Shown piece by piece: positions 1 through 7,780 of a stretch of DNA of 34,485 nt. Both the position numbers and the translations under genes were made by a program. The notes beneath the pieces were generated by a model, which made no database searches, had not been told where the DNA came from, and worked only from the letters and a program-made list of their open reading frames with translations. The stretch spans positions 286,307 through 320,791 of the forward strand of contig JAKUPL010000003.1 of assembly GCA_022449455.1 (NCBI GenBank), written 5' to 3'. Position 1 is the first letter of the stretch; each line of letters begins with the position of its first letter. The stretch is from Alcanivorax sp. (GTDB lineage: Bacteria > Pseudomonadota > Gammaproteobacteria > Pseudomonadales > Alcanivoracaceae).

Positions 1-367
1 CGGCGCGGAACGGACTGATGAAGGCGGTGACCACCACCAGACCGGCGTCCACCATCAGCTTGGCCACCTCGGACACCCGGCGGATGTTCTCGGTGCGGTC
101 CTCGTCGCTCATGCCCAGGTTCTTGTTCAGCCCGTGGCGCACGTTGTCGCCGTCCAGCAGATAGGTGTGCTTGCCCTGCTCGGTGAGCGCCACTTCCAGG
201 GCGTTGGCCAGGGTGGACTTGCCGGACCCGGACAGACCGGTCAGCCAGATGCATTTCGGCACCTGGGCCTTCTGCTTCGCCCGGTCGGCTTTGGTGATAT
301 TGGACTGGTGCCAGATGACTTCGGCTTTGGCGTCGTTTTCGCGTTGTTGGTAAGGGGTGTCGGTCAT
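1..367 (-). CDS. cysC: Adenylylsulfate (APS) kinase CysC, 5' part, runs off the window
   Basis: APS kinase phosphorylates adenosine 5'-phosphosulfate to PAPS in the cytoplasm. About 122 N-terminal codons are visible. They contain a Walker A P-loop, GLSGSGKS, near residues 44-51, then [12 protein letters not shown] and a DRTENIRR segment, all typical of CysC. The short leader before the P-loop, with the VIWH motif, fits a free-standing CysC rather than the C-terminal half of a CysN-CysC fusion. The ATG at 365-367 is preceded by AGGAAGG, a good ribosome binding site. The next metabolic gene is a SLC13 permease on the same strand, so a sulfate uptake and activation group is plausible. PAPS is also the donor for the sulfotransferase encoded at 28375-29478. 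The 3' part lies outside the window. Confidence 0.93.
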   Translation of the reverse strand, partial: MTDTPYQQRENDAKAEVIWHQSNITKADRAKQKAQVPKCIWLTGLSGSGKSTLANALEVALTEQGKHTYLLDGDNVRHGLNKNLGMSDEDRTENIRRVSEVAKLMVDAGLVVVTAFISPFRA

Positions 368-389
368 GGTCCTTCCTGTTCGTTTCGCA

Positions 390-847
390 GTTACAAGTTG
401 AAAGTTAAAAGTTGAAAGGGAACGACCTCTCAACTATCGGTGTTCGATGCCTGCAATCAGGCTTTGGATCATGCGTGAGATTTCTTGTACCTCGCGCAAC
501 CAACGGGACGCCGTTTCGGGGTCCAAATACTCTATCTCCCTGGCGATGTATATCTGCGTTCGCAGTTCGCCCGCCGAGCCTTTTGCGTAGCTCCAGAATC
601 GAGCCCGGTCCCTAGTCGAAAGCCGCTCGTAACCCTCCGCCAGGTTACAAGGGACCGATAATCCGCTGCGGGTAATCTGATCCCTGAACCCGAAGTCCCT
701 CGACTGGGCAAAATACTTGTAGATATCCGCGCTCAATCGCGCCGACCGTTTCCATACATCCAAATCCTCGAAGCGCATCCTTGCTCTCCTCCTGTTTTCC
801 ACCGGCCACGAAGCCGCCCTTTCAACTTTTAACTTTTAACTTTCAAC
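390..847. mobile_element. 458-bp unit bounded by inverted arrays of 7-bp repeats, carrying a four-helix-bundle gene
   Basis: The left edge (390-417) is four consecutive 7-bp units of consensus GTTRAAA, the first degenerate. The right edge (820-847) is four units of the complementary form TTTYAAC. The inner 20 bases of each edge, 401-420 and 817-836, are perfect inverted repeats. The only gene between them is the four-helix-bundle ORF at 434-778. The right array supplies the last codon and stop of the SLC13 gene, as expected if the unit inserted at that 3' end. No transposase is present. Calling it mobile is inference from the structure; target-site duplications could not be identified with confidence. 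Confidence 0.6.
434..778 (-). CDS. Four-helix bundle protein, S23/IVS-encoded family
   Basis: This 114-residue protein has the family opening MRFEDLDVWKRS, followed by FGFRDQITRSGLSVPCNLAEGYER and AKGSAGELRTQIYIA, the hallmarks of the bacterial four-helix-bundle family first found in 23S rRNA intervening sequences and related to the Avd proteins of diversity-generating retroelements. The biochemical role is unknown; the fold suggests a small helical oligomer with a basic surface. I chose the ATG at 776-778 because AGGAGGA lies about 8 bases upstream and the family normally starts here. A GTG at 800-802 in frame would add 8 residues that overlap the ribosome binding site. The gene is alone inside the heptad-bounded unit 390-847. 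No rRNA, reverse transcriptase or variable repeat lies nearby, so neither classic context applies. Confidence 0.88.
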   Translation of the reverse strand: MRFEDLDVWKRSARLSADIYKYFAQSRDFGFRDQITRSGLSVPCNLAEGYERLSTRDRARFWSYAKGSAGELRTQIYIAREIEYLDPETASRWLREVQEISRMIQSLIAGIEHR

Positions 848-2624
848 TCACCCCGAACGGCCAGAAAACCGGTATCAGCGCGGTGCTGACGGCGGCGGCG
901 AGGATCGACATGGGTACGCCGATGCGCAGGTAATCCGTGAAGCGGTAGCCGCCGGGGCCCATGACCATCAGGTTGGTCTGGTAACCCAGCGGGGTCATGA
1001 AGCTGGCGCTGGCGGCGAACATGACGGCGACGATGTAGGGCATCGGCGATACGCCCAGGTGCTCGGCGACGCCGGTGGCGATGGGGAACACCAGCACCGC
1101 GGCGGCGTTGTTGGTGATCACCTCGGTGAACAGGGCGGTGATCACGTAGACCACCAGCAGCGCCAGCCAGGGGTTGTCGATGCCCTGCCCCATCAGCGCG
1201 TTGACGATAAAGGCGGCGGTGCCGCTTTCTTCCAGGGCGGTACCGAGGGCGAAGGCGGCGCCGATCACCACCAGCACCGGCAGATTGACGCTCACGTTCA
1301 TGCGCGCGCGGTTGACGGTGACGCAACGGGTGGCGAGCAGCAGCCCGGCGGCGATAAAAGCGGCTTCCAGCACCGACAGCAGGCCGATCACGTTGATCGC
1401 CACCATGCCCACCAGGATGGCGGTGGCCAGCGGCGCCTTGGAAAAGTCCGGCGGGGTGGAGTCGCTGAGCGGGCTGACCAGCATGAAATCGCGGCGGTAG
1501 CGGTATTGCTCGACGAAGGTCTGGCCGGTTTCCAGCAGCAGGGTGTCGCCGACGCGCAGGACCTGCTCGCCCACCTTGCCGGGCTGGCGGCGGCCGCCGC
1601 GGCTGATGCTGAGGATGGCGGCCTGGTAGCGGGTGCGGAAGGCGCTGTCCTTGACGCTGTGGTTGAGGCCGGGGAACTCCGGGCCGATCACCACTTCCAC
1701 CAGGCAGCGCTGGTGGTTGTTGAGCTTGAGCTTGTGGGCGCCGCCGTGGGCCGGCACCAGGCCGTTGATGCGCTGCAGCTCGCGGGCGCAGTCCGGGGCG
1801 CCGATAAAGGCGAGCTGGTCGCCGGCCAGGATCTGCATGTCCGGGCCCACCGCGGTATAGAGCTTGTCGCCGCGCTGGATTTCGGTGAGGTAGCCGTGGG
1901 TCAGGTTGCGCAGGCCGGCGTCCTGGATGGTTTTCTGGTGCAGCGGGCTGCCCTCCGGCACCACCATTTCCACATGGTATTCGCGGGCCCGCTCCACCTG
2001 CTCCACCAGGCCCGCCCGGTCAGGCAGCAGGCGGCGGCCGAGCAGCAGCAGGAATGCCGAGCCGGCCAGCAGCAGCGGTACGCCCACCCAGGCCAGGTCG
2101 AAAATGTGGAACCCCTCCAGGCCGCGGCGCTGCATCATGCCGTCCACCACCAGGTTGGTGCTGGTGCCGATCAGGGTGCAGGTACCGCCGAGGATGGCCG
2201 CGTAGCTGAGCGGCAGCAGCAGTTGCGAGGCGGACAGTTTGAGACGCTGGGCCCACTCCTGCACCGCCGGGATCATCATCGCCACCACGGTGGTGTTGTT
2301 GAGAAAGGCGCTGAGCAACGCGGTGGGGGCGATCAGCCGGGTCTGGCTGCCGGTCAGGGTTTTCGGCTGGCCCAGCAGCTTGTGGGCGATCCAGTAAATG
2401 GCGCCGGTGTCGCGCAGGGCGGCGGCCACCACATAGAGCACCGCCACCGTCATCAGGCCCGGGTTGGCGAAGCCGGCCAGGGCCTGGTCCGGGCTGATCA
2501 CGCCGCCCACCAGCACCGCCACCAGGGCCGCCATCATGGTGACCTCGGCGGGCACCCGGTTGCTGGCCAGGGCGCCGAGCACGGCGGCCACGACCAGCGA
2601 GGTGAACAAAATATCCGGCGTCAT
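843..2624 (-). CDS. SLC13-family permease with two TrkA-C-like domains, probable sulfate transporter
   Basis: This 593-residue inner-membrane protein has an N-terminal membrane half (about 1-205), a soluble insert (about 210-390) with two RCK_C/TrkA-C-like domains, and a C-terminal membrane half (about 405-593). Family signatures are FLNNTTVVAMMIP and GGTCTLIGTSTNLVV in the first half and TEVITNNAAAVLVFP with PLGYQTNLMV in the second, the paired helical-hairpin NTT/NT motifs of DASS transporters. Members with this insert often carry sulfate, and the cysC neighbour supports that, but dicarboxylate or another anion cannot be excluded. The ATG at 2622-2624 has only a weak upstream GGAG. The serine codon and TGA stop (843-848) lie within a heptad repeat array, so the C-terminus has probably been altered by that insertion. 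Confidence 0.9.
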   Translation of the reverse strand: MTPDILFTSLVVAAVLGALASNRVPAEVTMMAALVAVLVGGVISPDQALAGFANPGLMTVAVLYVVAAALRDTGAIYWIAHKLLGQPKTLTGSQTRLIAPTALLSAFLNNTTVVAMMIPAVQEWAQRLKLSASQLLLPLSYAAILGGTCTLIGTSTNLVVDGMMQRRGLEGFHIFDLAWVGVPLLLAGSAFLLLLGRRLLPDRAGLVEQVERAREYHVEMVVPEGSPLHQKTIQDAGLRNLTHGYLTEIQRGDKLYTAVGPDMQILAGDQLAFIGAPDCARELQRINGLVPAHGGAHKLKLNNHQRCLVEVVIGPEFPGLNHSVKDSAFRTRYQAAILSISRGGRRQPGKVGEQVLRVGDTLLLETGQTFVEQYRYRRDFMLVSPLSDSTPPDFSKAPLATAILVGMVAINVIGLLSVLEAAFIAAGLLLATRCVTVNRARMNVSVNLPVLVVIGAAFALGTALEESGTAAFIVNALMGQGIDNPWLALLVVYVITALFTEVITNNAAAVLVFPIATGVAEHLGVSPMPYIVAVMFAASASFMTPLGYQTNLMVMGPGGYRFTDYLRIGVPMSILAAAVSTALIPVFWPFGVS

Positions 2625-2767
2625 CGTCGGCCAAGGCTCCAGCGGTCTGGTGGTCCGGGGAATGGGCTGGATGGTAGCCGGTTTTTTATAACCTGCAACC
2701 GACGATTCGTTCTTTGCTTATTACGTAGAGGGCATCCTGAGGCGACCGCCCGGTCACACAAACTATC

Positions 2768-2796
2768 TTGACAGCCTCACGGCTCCGAGATAACAC
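2768..2796 (+). promoter_or_regulatory. Candidate sigma-70 promoter of the catabolic operon
   Basis: A perfect TTGACA at 2768-2773 is followed by 17 bases and TAACAC at 2791-2796, a moderate -10. It lies 67 bases before the first gene of the operon, just upstream of the palindromic operator. The -10 match is only 3 of 6, so the exact register is uncertain. Confidence 0.5.
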
Positions 2797-2809
2797 TTCC
2801 ATCATTACG

Positions 2810-2827
2810 TACGAACATTCGTTCGTA
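2810..2827. promoter_or_regulatory. Palindromic operator, probable TetR-family site
   Basis: Two perfect 7-bp arms, TACGAAC at 2810-2816 and GTTCGTA at 2821-2827, are separated by 4 bases. The size and composition are typical of TetR-family operators. It lies 14 bases downstream of the proposed -10 and 36 bases before the first start codon, so a bound repressor would block initiation. The only TetR gene in the window, at 11385-12104, is the last gene of this operon, which makes it the natural candidate for binding. That pairing is inference. Confidence 0.6.
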
Positions 2828-2862
2828 GAGAAATAAATCAAACAAAGTTACGGGAGAGCACC

Positions 2863-5013
2863 ATGCAAGTGTTGATCGTCGGGGCCGGTATCGCCGGCCT
2901 GACTGCCGCCATCGCCTTACGCCATAAAGGCATTGACGCCACCATCGTCGAGCAGGCCCCCAAGCTCACCGAGATCGGCGCCGGCATCCAAATCGCCGCC
3001 AACGGCTCGGTGGTATTGCGTGAGCTGGGCCTTGAGCAGGCCGTGGCCGCCAAGTCGGTGATTCCCCAGTCTTTCGACATGCGCGACATCCTCACTGGCA
3101 AGCAGCTTTGGGACGTACCGCTGGGTGATGCCGGGGCACACCGCTGGGGGGCGCCGCTGTATAACATCCATCGCGCCGATCTGATCGGGCTCCTGGCCGA
3201 TCGCCTGCCACCGGACAGTTTGCGGCTGGGTCAGCGTTGCAGCGCCCTGGAGCAGGATGGAACCGGCGTCACCTTGCATTTGGATAATGGCGAAACATTG
3301 CGCGGCGACGTGTTGATCGGTGCCGACGGCATCCATTCGGTGGTTCGCCAGCGGTTGTTCGGCGAGGACAATGACGACGTGCAATTCTCGAACATCTTGA
3401 TGTGGCGGGCGCTGATCCCCGCGGATCGCTTGAAGCACGTGGACCTTCCGGAGCGGGGCAACTACTGGTTCGGGCCCGGCCGTACGCTGATTACCTATTG
3501 GATTCGCCCACAGAATCTTTACAGCATTCTGGCGTCGGTACCATCCGGCGAGGTGCGGCGGGAATCCTGGACCGAAAGCGGCGACATCGATGAATTGCGG
3601 GCCTCGTTTTCCGGGCTGGAACCGCGTGCCCAGGCGATGATGGACGAAATCGACAGCGCCTTTATCACCGGCATGTTCTACCGCGACCCGATCGAACGCT
3701 GGACCGATGGGCGGGTCAGCCTGATGGGTGACGCGGCACACCCGATGGTGCCGTTTCTTGCCCAGGGCGCCTGCCAGGGCATGGAGGACGCCTGGGTGTT
3801 GGCCACCATGCTGGAGCGCCATCATGCCGACCCGGCGGCCGGTCTCGCGGAGTACGAACAGCGCCGACGGCCACGGACCACCCGGGTGCAGTCCGGCGCC
3901 CGCGCCATGGTGAAGATGGTGCATGAATCGGATCCCGAGCGAATCAAATCCCGCAACGGGCGCTGGAAAGGCATGCAGCATATCGATCCGTTGTCGGAGG
4001 CTACCTGGTCCTTTGTTTGGGAGTACGACGTACTCAAGGAAGTGAACCGCCCCGCCGGCGAGGTTCTGGGTCTGTCCGCCACCCGCGAGGCGAAGACCAT
4101 GGATCGCCCGGAAAGCCAGCGCGCCTTCGAAATGTGGAAGTCAGCGTTTACCCCGGAAGACGTGGCGCGCGGTCATGATGGCATGCGTGAAGGGTATGAG
4201 CGCTTCTTGACCACCCATTTTCCGTTGCGCGAGCCGGGCACGGTGGAAGAGGTCGAGTTGGGGGGCGTGCCAGCGTTCCGGGTCGGCAAGGCCGGCACCG
4301 AAAGCCCCTTGGTCCTGCATTTTCATGGTGGCGGTTACATGCTCGGCTCCGCCCGGAGCTCGCTCGAATACGCATCGCGCCTGGCCACCGCCGTGGGCGG
4401 CGAATGCGTGACCGTGGACTACCGGCTGGCGCCGGAAGCCCCCTACCCCGCGGCGCTTGACGATGCGGTGGACGCTTACCGGGGTCTGCTGCGCGCCGGC
4501 GTGGCACCGTCACGTATTTTGTTGAGCGGCGAGTCGTCCGGCGGCGGCCTGGCGCTGGCCCTGAGTCTGGCCTTGAAGATGGCCGGCGATCCGCTGCCAG
4601 CCGGCATCGTGGCGATCTGTCCGTTCACCGATCTGACCTTGTCCGGCGCCAGCATCAAGGACTTCGCCGGCGAGGACCCCGCCGCCCACCGCGATACCCT
4701 GGCCCTGATGGCGGCCTCCTATTTTCAGGGACATGAACCCCGTGATCCGCTGGTTTCCCCGCTGTTCGGAGACCTGAAAGGGTTGCCCCCCCTACTTCTT
4801 TCGTCGGTGGAAGGCGAATCGCTGTACAGCGACAGCACCCGCCTGCGGGAGCGCGCCCTGGCGGCGGATGTGGATGTAACCTTCCTGCCTGTACGCGATT
4901 CAGTACACGTCTACACCTTGTTCCCCTTCCTGCCGGAAACCGAAGCCACTCTCAAAACCTTGGGCGAGTGGGCCACCCGTGTAGTGGGCGAACCAACCCG
5001 CGCCACCGCCTGA
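2863..5013 (+). CDS. Fused FAD-dependent monooxygenase / alpha-beta hydrolase
   Basis: The protein has 716 residues in one uninterrupted frame. Residues 1 to about 395 form a group A flavin hydroxylase like salicylate or 6-hydroxynicotinate hydroxylases: GAGIAG at 7-12, the DG motif GADGIHS at 153-159 and the GD motif GDAAHP at 289-294, followed by AQGACQGMEDA. Residues about 430-716 form a hormone-sensitive-lipase-type hydrolase: oxyanion motif HGGG at 488-491, DYRLAPE at 519-525, nucleophile elbow GESSG with Ser558, and His682. The catalytic acid is less clear; Glu652 in GESLYSD is the best candidate. No signal peptide is seen, so it should be cytoplasmic. It could hydroxylate an aromatic acid and hydrolyse an ester or product, but the substrate is unknown. 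GGGAG precedes the ATG. It heads the transporter-ligase operon. Confidence 0.88.
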   Translation: MQVLIVGAGIAGLTAAIALRHKGIDATIVEQAPKLTEIGAGIQIAANGSVVLRELGLEQAVAAKSVIPQSFDMRDILTGKQLWDVPLGDAGAHRWGAPLYNIHRADLIGLLADRLPPDSLRLGQRCSALEQDGTGVTLHLDNGETLRGDVLIGADGIHSVVRQRLFGEDNDDVQFSNILMWRALIPADRLKHVDLPERGNYWFGPGRTLITYWIRPQNLYSILASVPSGEVRRESWTESGDIDELRASFSGLEPRAQAMMDEIDSAFITGMFYRDPIERWTDGRVSLMGDAAHPMVPFLAQGACQGMEDAWVLATMLERHHADPAAGLAEYEQRRRPRTTRVQSGARAMVKMVHESDPERIKSRNGRWKGMQHIDPLSEATWSFVWEYDVLKEVNRPAGEVLGLSATREAKTMDRPESQRAFEMWKSAFTPEDVARGHDGMREGYERFLTTHFPLREPGTVEEVELGGVPAFRVGKAGTESPLVLHFHGGGYMLGSARSSLEYASRLATAVGGECVTVDYRLAPEAPYPAALDDAVDAYRGLLRAGVAPSRILLSGESSGGGLALALSLALKMAGDPLPAGIVAICPFTDLTLSGASIKDFAGEDPAAHRDTLALMAASYFQGHEPRDPLVSPLFGDLKGLPPLLLSSVEGESLYSDSTRLRERALAADVDVTFLPVRDSVHVYTLFPFLPETEATLKTLGEWATRVVGEPTRATA

Positions 5014-5053
5014 ACTCGCGGCCATCAACCAAAAACAACAACGAGGAAGCATC

Positions 5054-6277
5054 ATGAAAAAGCCAATAAAAACCGGTGTGTTCGCTTTGAGTCTGCTGTG
5101 CGGCGCCAGCGCCGCCGCCGACATATCCGACGAGATGGTGAAAATCGGTGTGCTCTCGGATATGTCCGGCATCTTCTCGGACCTCAGCGGCGAAGGCGCC
5201 GTGACCGCCGCGCGCATGGCGGTGGACGATTTCGTCGCCAACGAGGATCCGGCATTCCAGGTGGAGCTGGTCACCGCCGATCACCAGAACAAAACCGATG
5301 TGGCCGCCAGCCGCGCGCGCGAATGGTATGACACCCAGGGCGTGGACATGATCACCGACGTGATTAACTCAGCGGTGGCCCTGGCGGTGTCCGAGGTCAC
5401 CCGTGACAAGGATCGGATGCTGATGGTTACCGGCTCCGGCTCCACCGCCATCAACAACGAGCAATGCTCTCCGAACACGGTGTTTTACGCCTGGGACACC
5501 TATTCTCTGGCCAACAGCCTGGGGCGCACCCTCACCGACCAGGGCTACAAAAAATGGTATTTCGTAACCGTGGACTACGCGCTCGGCAAGGCGATTGAAT
5601 ACGACGCCACCAAGGCCGTGGAGCAGGCCGGTGGCGAAGTAATTGGTTCACTGCGCCATCCAATGGGGACCTCCGACTTCGCCTCGTTCATGCTGCAGGC
5701 GCAGGGTTCCGGCGCGGATGTTATCGGCATCGCCAACGCCGGCGCCGATCTGCACAACGCGATCCGGGTGGCCAATGAATTCGGGATCAGCCAGCAGCAA
5801 AAGATCGTTGGCCTGTCGGCCAGCATGACCGACGTTCACGCGCTGGGCCTGAATACCACCCAGGGCATGCTGCTGGTGGAAGGCTTTTATTGGAATCAGG
5901 ACGAACAGGCGCGGACCTGGAGTCGCCGCTTCCAGGAGAAAACGGGCAAGATGCCGAACATGCTCAATGCCGCCACCTATTCCGCGATCACCCAATATCT
6001 GAGTGCCGTGAAGCGGCTGGGCAGCGACGACGCCGATGCCGTGATGGCCGACCTGCAAGAGCGTGAATTCAACGACCTTTTCGCCAAGAACGGGCACCTG
6101 CGCCCCGATGGTCAGTTGATTCACGACGTCTACCTGTTTCAGGTGAAAACGCCCAAGGCATCAAAAGGCGATTGGGATTACTACGAGCTGGTCGACACCA
6201 TCCCCGCCGAGCGTGCCTATCAGCCGCTCTCCGAATCCCGTTGCGAGCTGGTCAAGAGGGCGGGGAGTCGCACATGA
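5054..6277 (+). CDS. Periplasmic substrate-binding protein of a Liv/HAAT-type ABC importer
   Basis: This 407-residue protein has a signal peptide (MKKPIK, then a hydrophobic stretch ending ...GASAAA near residue 22) and a mature type I periplasmic binding fold: VKIGVLSDMSG near the start, ADHQNKTDVAASRAREW, ITDVINSAVALAV and YYELVDTIP near the end. It belongs to the LivK/AmiC-like group that also binds aromatic acids, amides and other carboxylates, so branched-chain amino acids should not be assumed. GAGGA precedes the ATG. Its last codons overlap the next ATPase start by ATGA at 6274-6277, giving translational coupling. It should deliver ligand to the permease pair encoded at 7781-9708. The ligand is presumably the substrate of the preceding fusion enzyme or the following ligase. 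Confidence 0.92.
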   Translation: MKKPIKTGVFALSLLCGASAAADISDEMVKIGVLSDMSGIFSDLSGEGAVTAARMAVDDFVANEDPAFQVELVTADHQNKTDVAASRAREWYDTQGVDMITDVINSAVALAVSEVTRDKDRMLMVTGSGSTAINNEQCSPNTVFYAWDTYSLANSLGRTLTDQGYKKWYFVTVDYALGKAIEYDATKAVEQAGGEVIGSLRHPMGTSDFASFMLQAQGSGADVIGIANAGADLHNAIRVANEFGISQQQKIVGLSASMTDVHALGLNTTQGMLLVEGFYWNQDEQARTWSRRFQEKTGKMPNMLNAATYSAITQYLSAVKRLGSDDADAVMADLQEREFNDLFAKNGHLRPDGQLIHDVYLFQVKTPKASKGDWDYYELVDTIPAERAYQPLSESRCELVKRAGSRT

Positions 6278-7041
6278 CCGACGCGGTTTTGGAAACCCGC
6301 GGGTTGAGCAAAACCTTCCTGGGCTTCACCGCCGTGGATGGGGTCGATCTGAGCGTGCAACGGGGCCATATCCACGCGCTGATCGGCCCAAACGGGGCCG
6401 GTAAGACCACGCTGTTCAACCTGCTCACCCGGTTCCTGGAGCCGAGCGCCGGCGAGATCCGTTTCGACGGTACTGCCGTTACCGCTCTGCCGCCACGCCA
6501 GGTGGCGCGACGAGGAATGGTCCGCTCCTTCCAGATTTCGGCGGTGTTCGCGGGCCTCAGCGTGCTGGACAACGTGCGTGTAGCGTTGCAGCGCAAGCTG
6601 GGTTTGTCACTGCACTTCTGGCGGAGCGTGCGGGTGCTTGACCAGATCAACGAACAAGCACTGGCCATTCTCGACCAGGTGGGTCTGGCGGAACTGGCCA
6701 ACGAGGCCGCTGGCGCCCTGCCCTACGGGCGCAAGCGGGCGCTGGAGCTGGCCACCACGCTGGCCATGGATCCGGTGCTGATGTTGCTCGACGAACCCAC
6801 CCAGGGCATGGGCTATGAGGATGTCGACAGGGTCACCTCGCTGATCAAGAAAATCAGCGCCGGCCGGACCGTGCTGATGGTGGAACACAACATGAAGGTC
6901 GTGGCGAGCATCGCCGACACTCTTTCGGTATTGCAACGCGGGCGCTTGCTTGCCACCGGCAGCTATCAGGAAGTGTCGGCCAATGAAGAAGTCATCCGTG
7001 CCTATCTGGGCGGCGGTCGGCGTGGAGGCACGGCGGCATGA
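6274..7041 (+). CDS. ABC importer ATPase, LivG type
   Basis: This 255-residue cytoplasmic ATPase carries Walker A GPNGAGKT at about residues 38-45, a Q-loop in VRSFQISAVF, the relaxed signature ALPYGRKRALE usual for LivG proteins, Walker B VLMLLDEPTQGM and the H-loop in MVEHNM. It would pair with the LivF-type subunit encoded next to power the LivH/LivM permease. The start is the ATG at 6274, which overlaps the preceding stop by four bases. An upstream in-frame extension to 6172 would lie inside the binding-protein gene and resembles no ATPase sequence. The 3' end overlaps the next gene by ATGA at 7038-7041. Confidence 0.93.
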   Translation: MTDAVLETRGLSKTFLGFTAVDGVDLSVQRGHIHALIGPNGAGKTTLFNLLTRFLEPSAGEIRFDGTAVTALPPRQVARRGMVRSFQISAVFAGLSVLDNVRVALQRKLGLSLHFWRSVRVLDQINEQALAILDQVGLAELANEAAGALPYGRKRALELATTLAMDPVLMLLDEPTQGMGYEDVDRVTSLIKKISAGRTVLMVEHNMKVVASIADTLSVLQRGRLLATGSYQEVSANEEVIRAYLGGGRRGGTAA

Positions 7042-7754
7042 GCGATGTTCAAGAAGTACTCGCGCTGGACAACCTGCAGGCCTGGTACGGCGAATCCCAT
7101 GTGCTGCAGGGCGTGACTTTCCGCGTCCAGGCCGGTGAGGCAGTCACGCTTCTGGGCCGTAACGGCGCGGGCCGGACCACCACGCTGCGAGCCATCCTCG
7201 GGTTGACCGGTCGACGCAGCGGGTCGGTGCGATTGTTCGGGCGCGAGACGGTGGGCCTGCCCACCCATCGCATCGCCCGGCTGGGCGTGGGCTACTGCCC
7301 CGAAGAGCGAGGCATATTCGCCAGCCTCTCCTGCGAGGAGAACCTGCGCCTGCCTCCACGCCTTAGTGGCGACGATGCGGGCCTGAGCCTGGAGGAAATC
7401 TACTCGTTGTTCCCAAACCTGGCGGAGCGTCGACACAGCCCGGGTATGGCGCTGTCCGGCGGCGAGCAACAGATGCTGGCGCTGGCGCGTATTCTGCGCA
7501 CGGGCGCGCGCCTGCTGTTACTGGATGAAATATCCGAGGGTCTGGCGCCGGTGATCGTCGACACGCTGGGCGAAGCCATTCATGCGCTGCGTGAACGTGG
7601 CTACACCATCGTCCTGGTGGAACAAAACTTCCACTTTGCCGCCGGCCTGTGCGACCGCCTTCTTTTCATGGAGCACGGCCACATCATCGAAAGCCTGACG
7701 CCAGCGCAGCTGGACGACCAGGCGGACCGTGTGGCACGGCTGCTGAGTGTCTGA
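7038..7754 (+). CDS. ABC importer ATPase, LivF type, with Walker A Lys replaced by Arg
   Basis: This 238-residue subunit has LSGGEQQMLALAR as a clean signature, Walker B LLLLDEISEGLAP, and the H-loop position is Gln in LVEQNF, as is usual for LivF. The Walker A reads GRNGAGRT at 40-47, so the normally invariant phosphate-binding Lys is Arg46; the codon is CGG. Arg at this position also occurs in some other LivF-like proteins as far as I recall, so it may be tolerated, but it predicts altered ATP handling with the partner LivG site intact. It overlaps livG by ATGA. A 26-base gap with GGTAGGGTGA separates it from the permease gene. Confidence 0.92.
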   Translation: MSDVQEVLALDNLQAWYGESHVLQGVTFRVQAGEAVTLLGRNGAGRTTTLRAILGLTGRRSGSVRLFGRETVGLPTHRIARLGVGYCPEERGIFASLSCEENLRLPPRLSGDDAGLSLEEIYSLFPNLAERRHSPGMALSGGEQQMLALARILRTGARLLLLDEISEGLAPVIVDTLGEAIHALRERGYTIVLVEQNFHFAAGLCDRLLFMEHGHIIESLTPAQLDDQADRVARLLSV

Positions 7755-7780
7755 TCCCCAACCACAGGTAGGGTGAAGTT

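Noticed and set aside
434-778. 23S rRNA intervening sequence
   Set aside because: No rRNA sequence surrounds the gene; it lies between metabolic genes.
390-847. Diversity-generating retroelement suggested by the Avd-like four-helix-bundle protein
   Set aside because: No reverse transcriptase, template repeat or variable repeat was found in the window.
2671-2720. Promoter for the SLC13 gene in the AT-rich stretch containing TATAAA on the minus strand
   Set aside because: A TATAAA is visible near 2687-2692, but no -35-like hexamer lies at 16-18 bases, so the call could not be supported.
1059-2771. Long open frame (about 570 codons) on the + strand opposite the SLC13 gene
   Set aside because: It is antisense to a clearly conserved permease, its translation is Gly/His/Gln-rich low-complexity sequence without any family motif, and it follows from high-GC codon bias.
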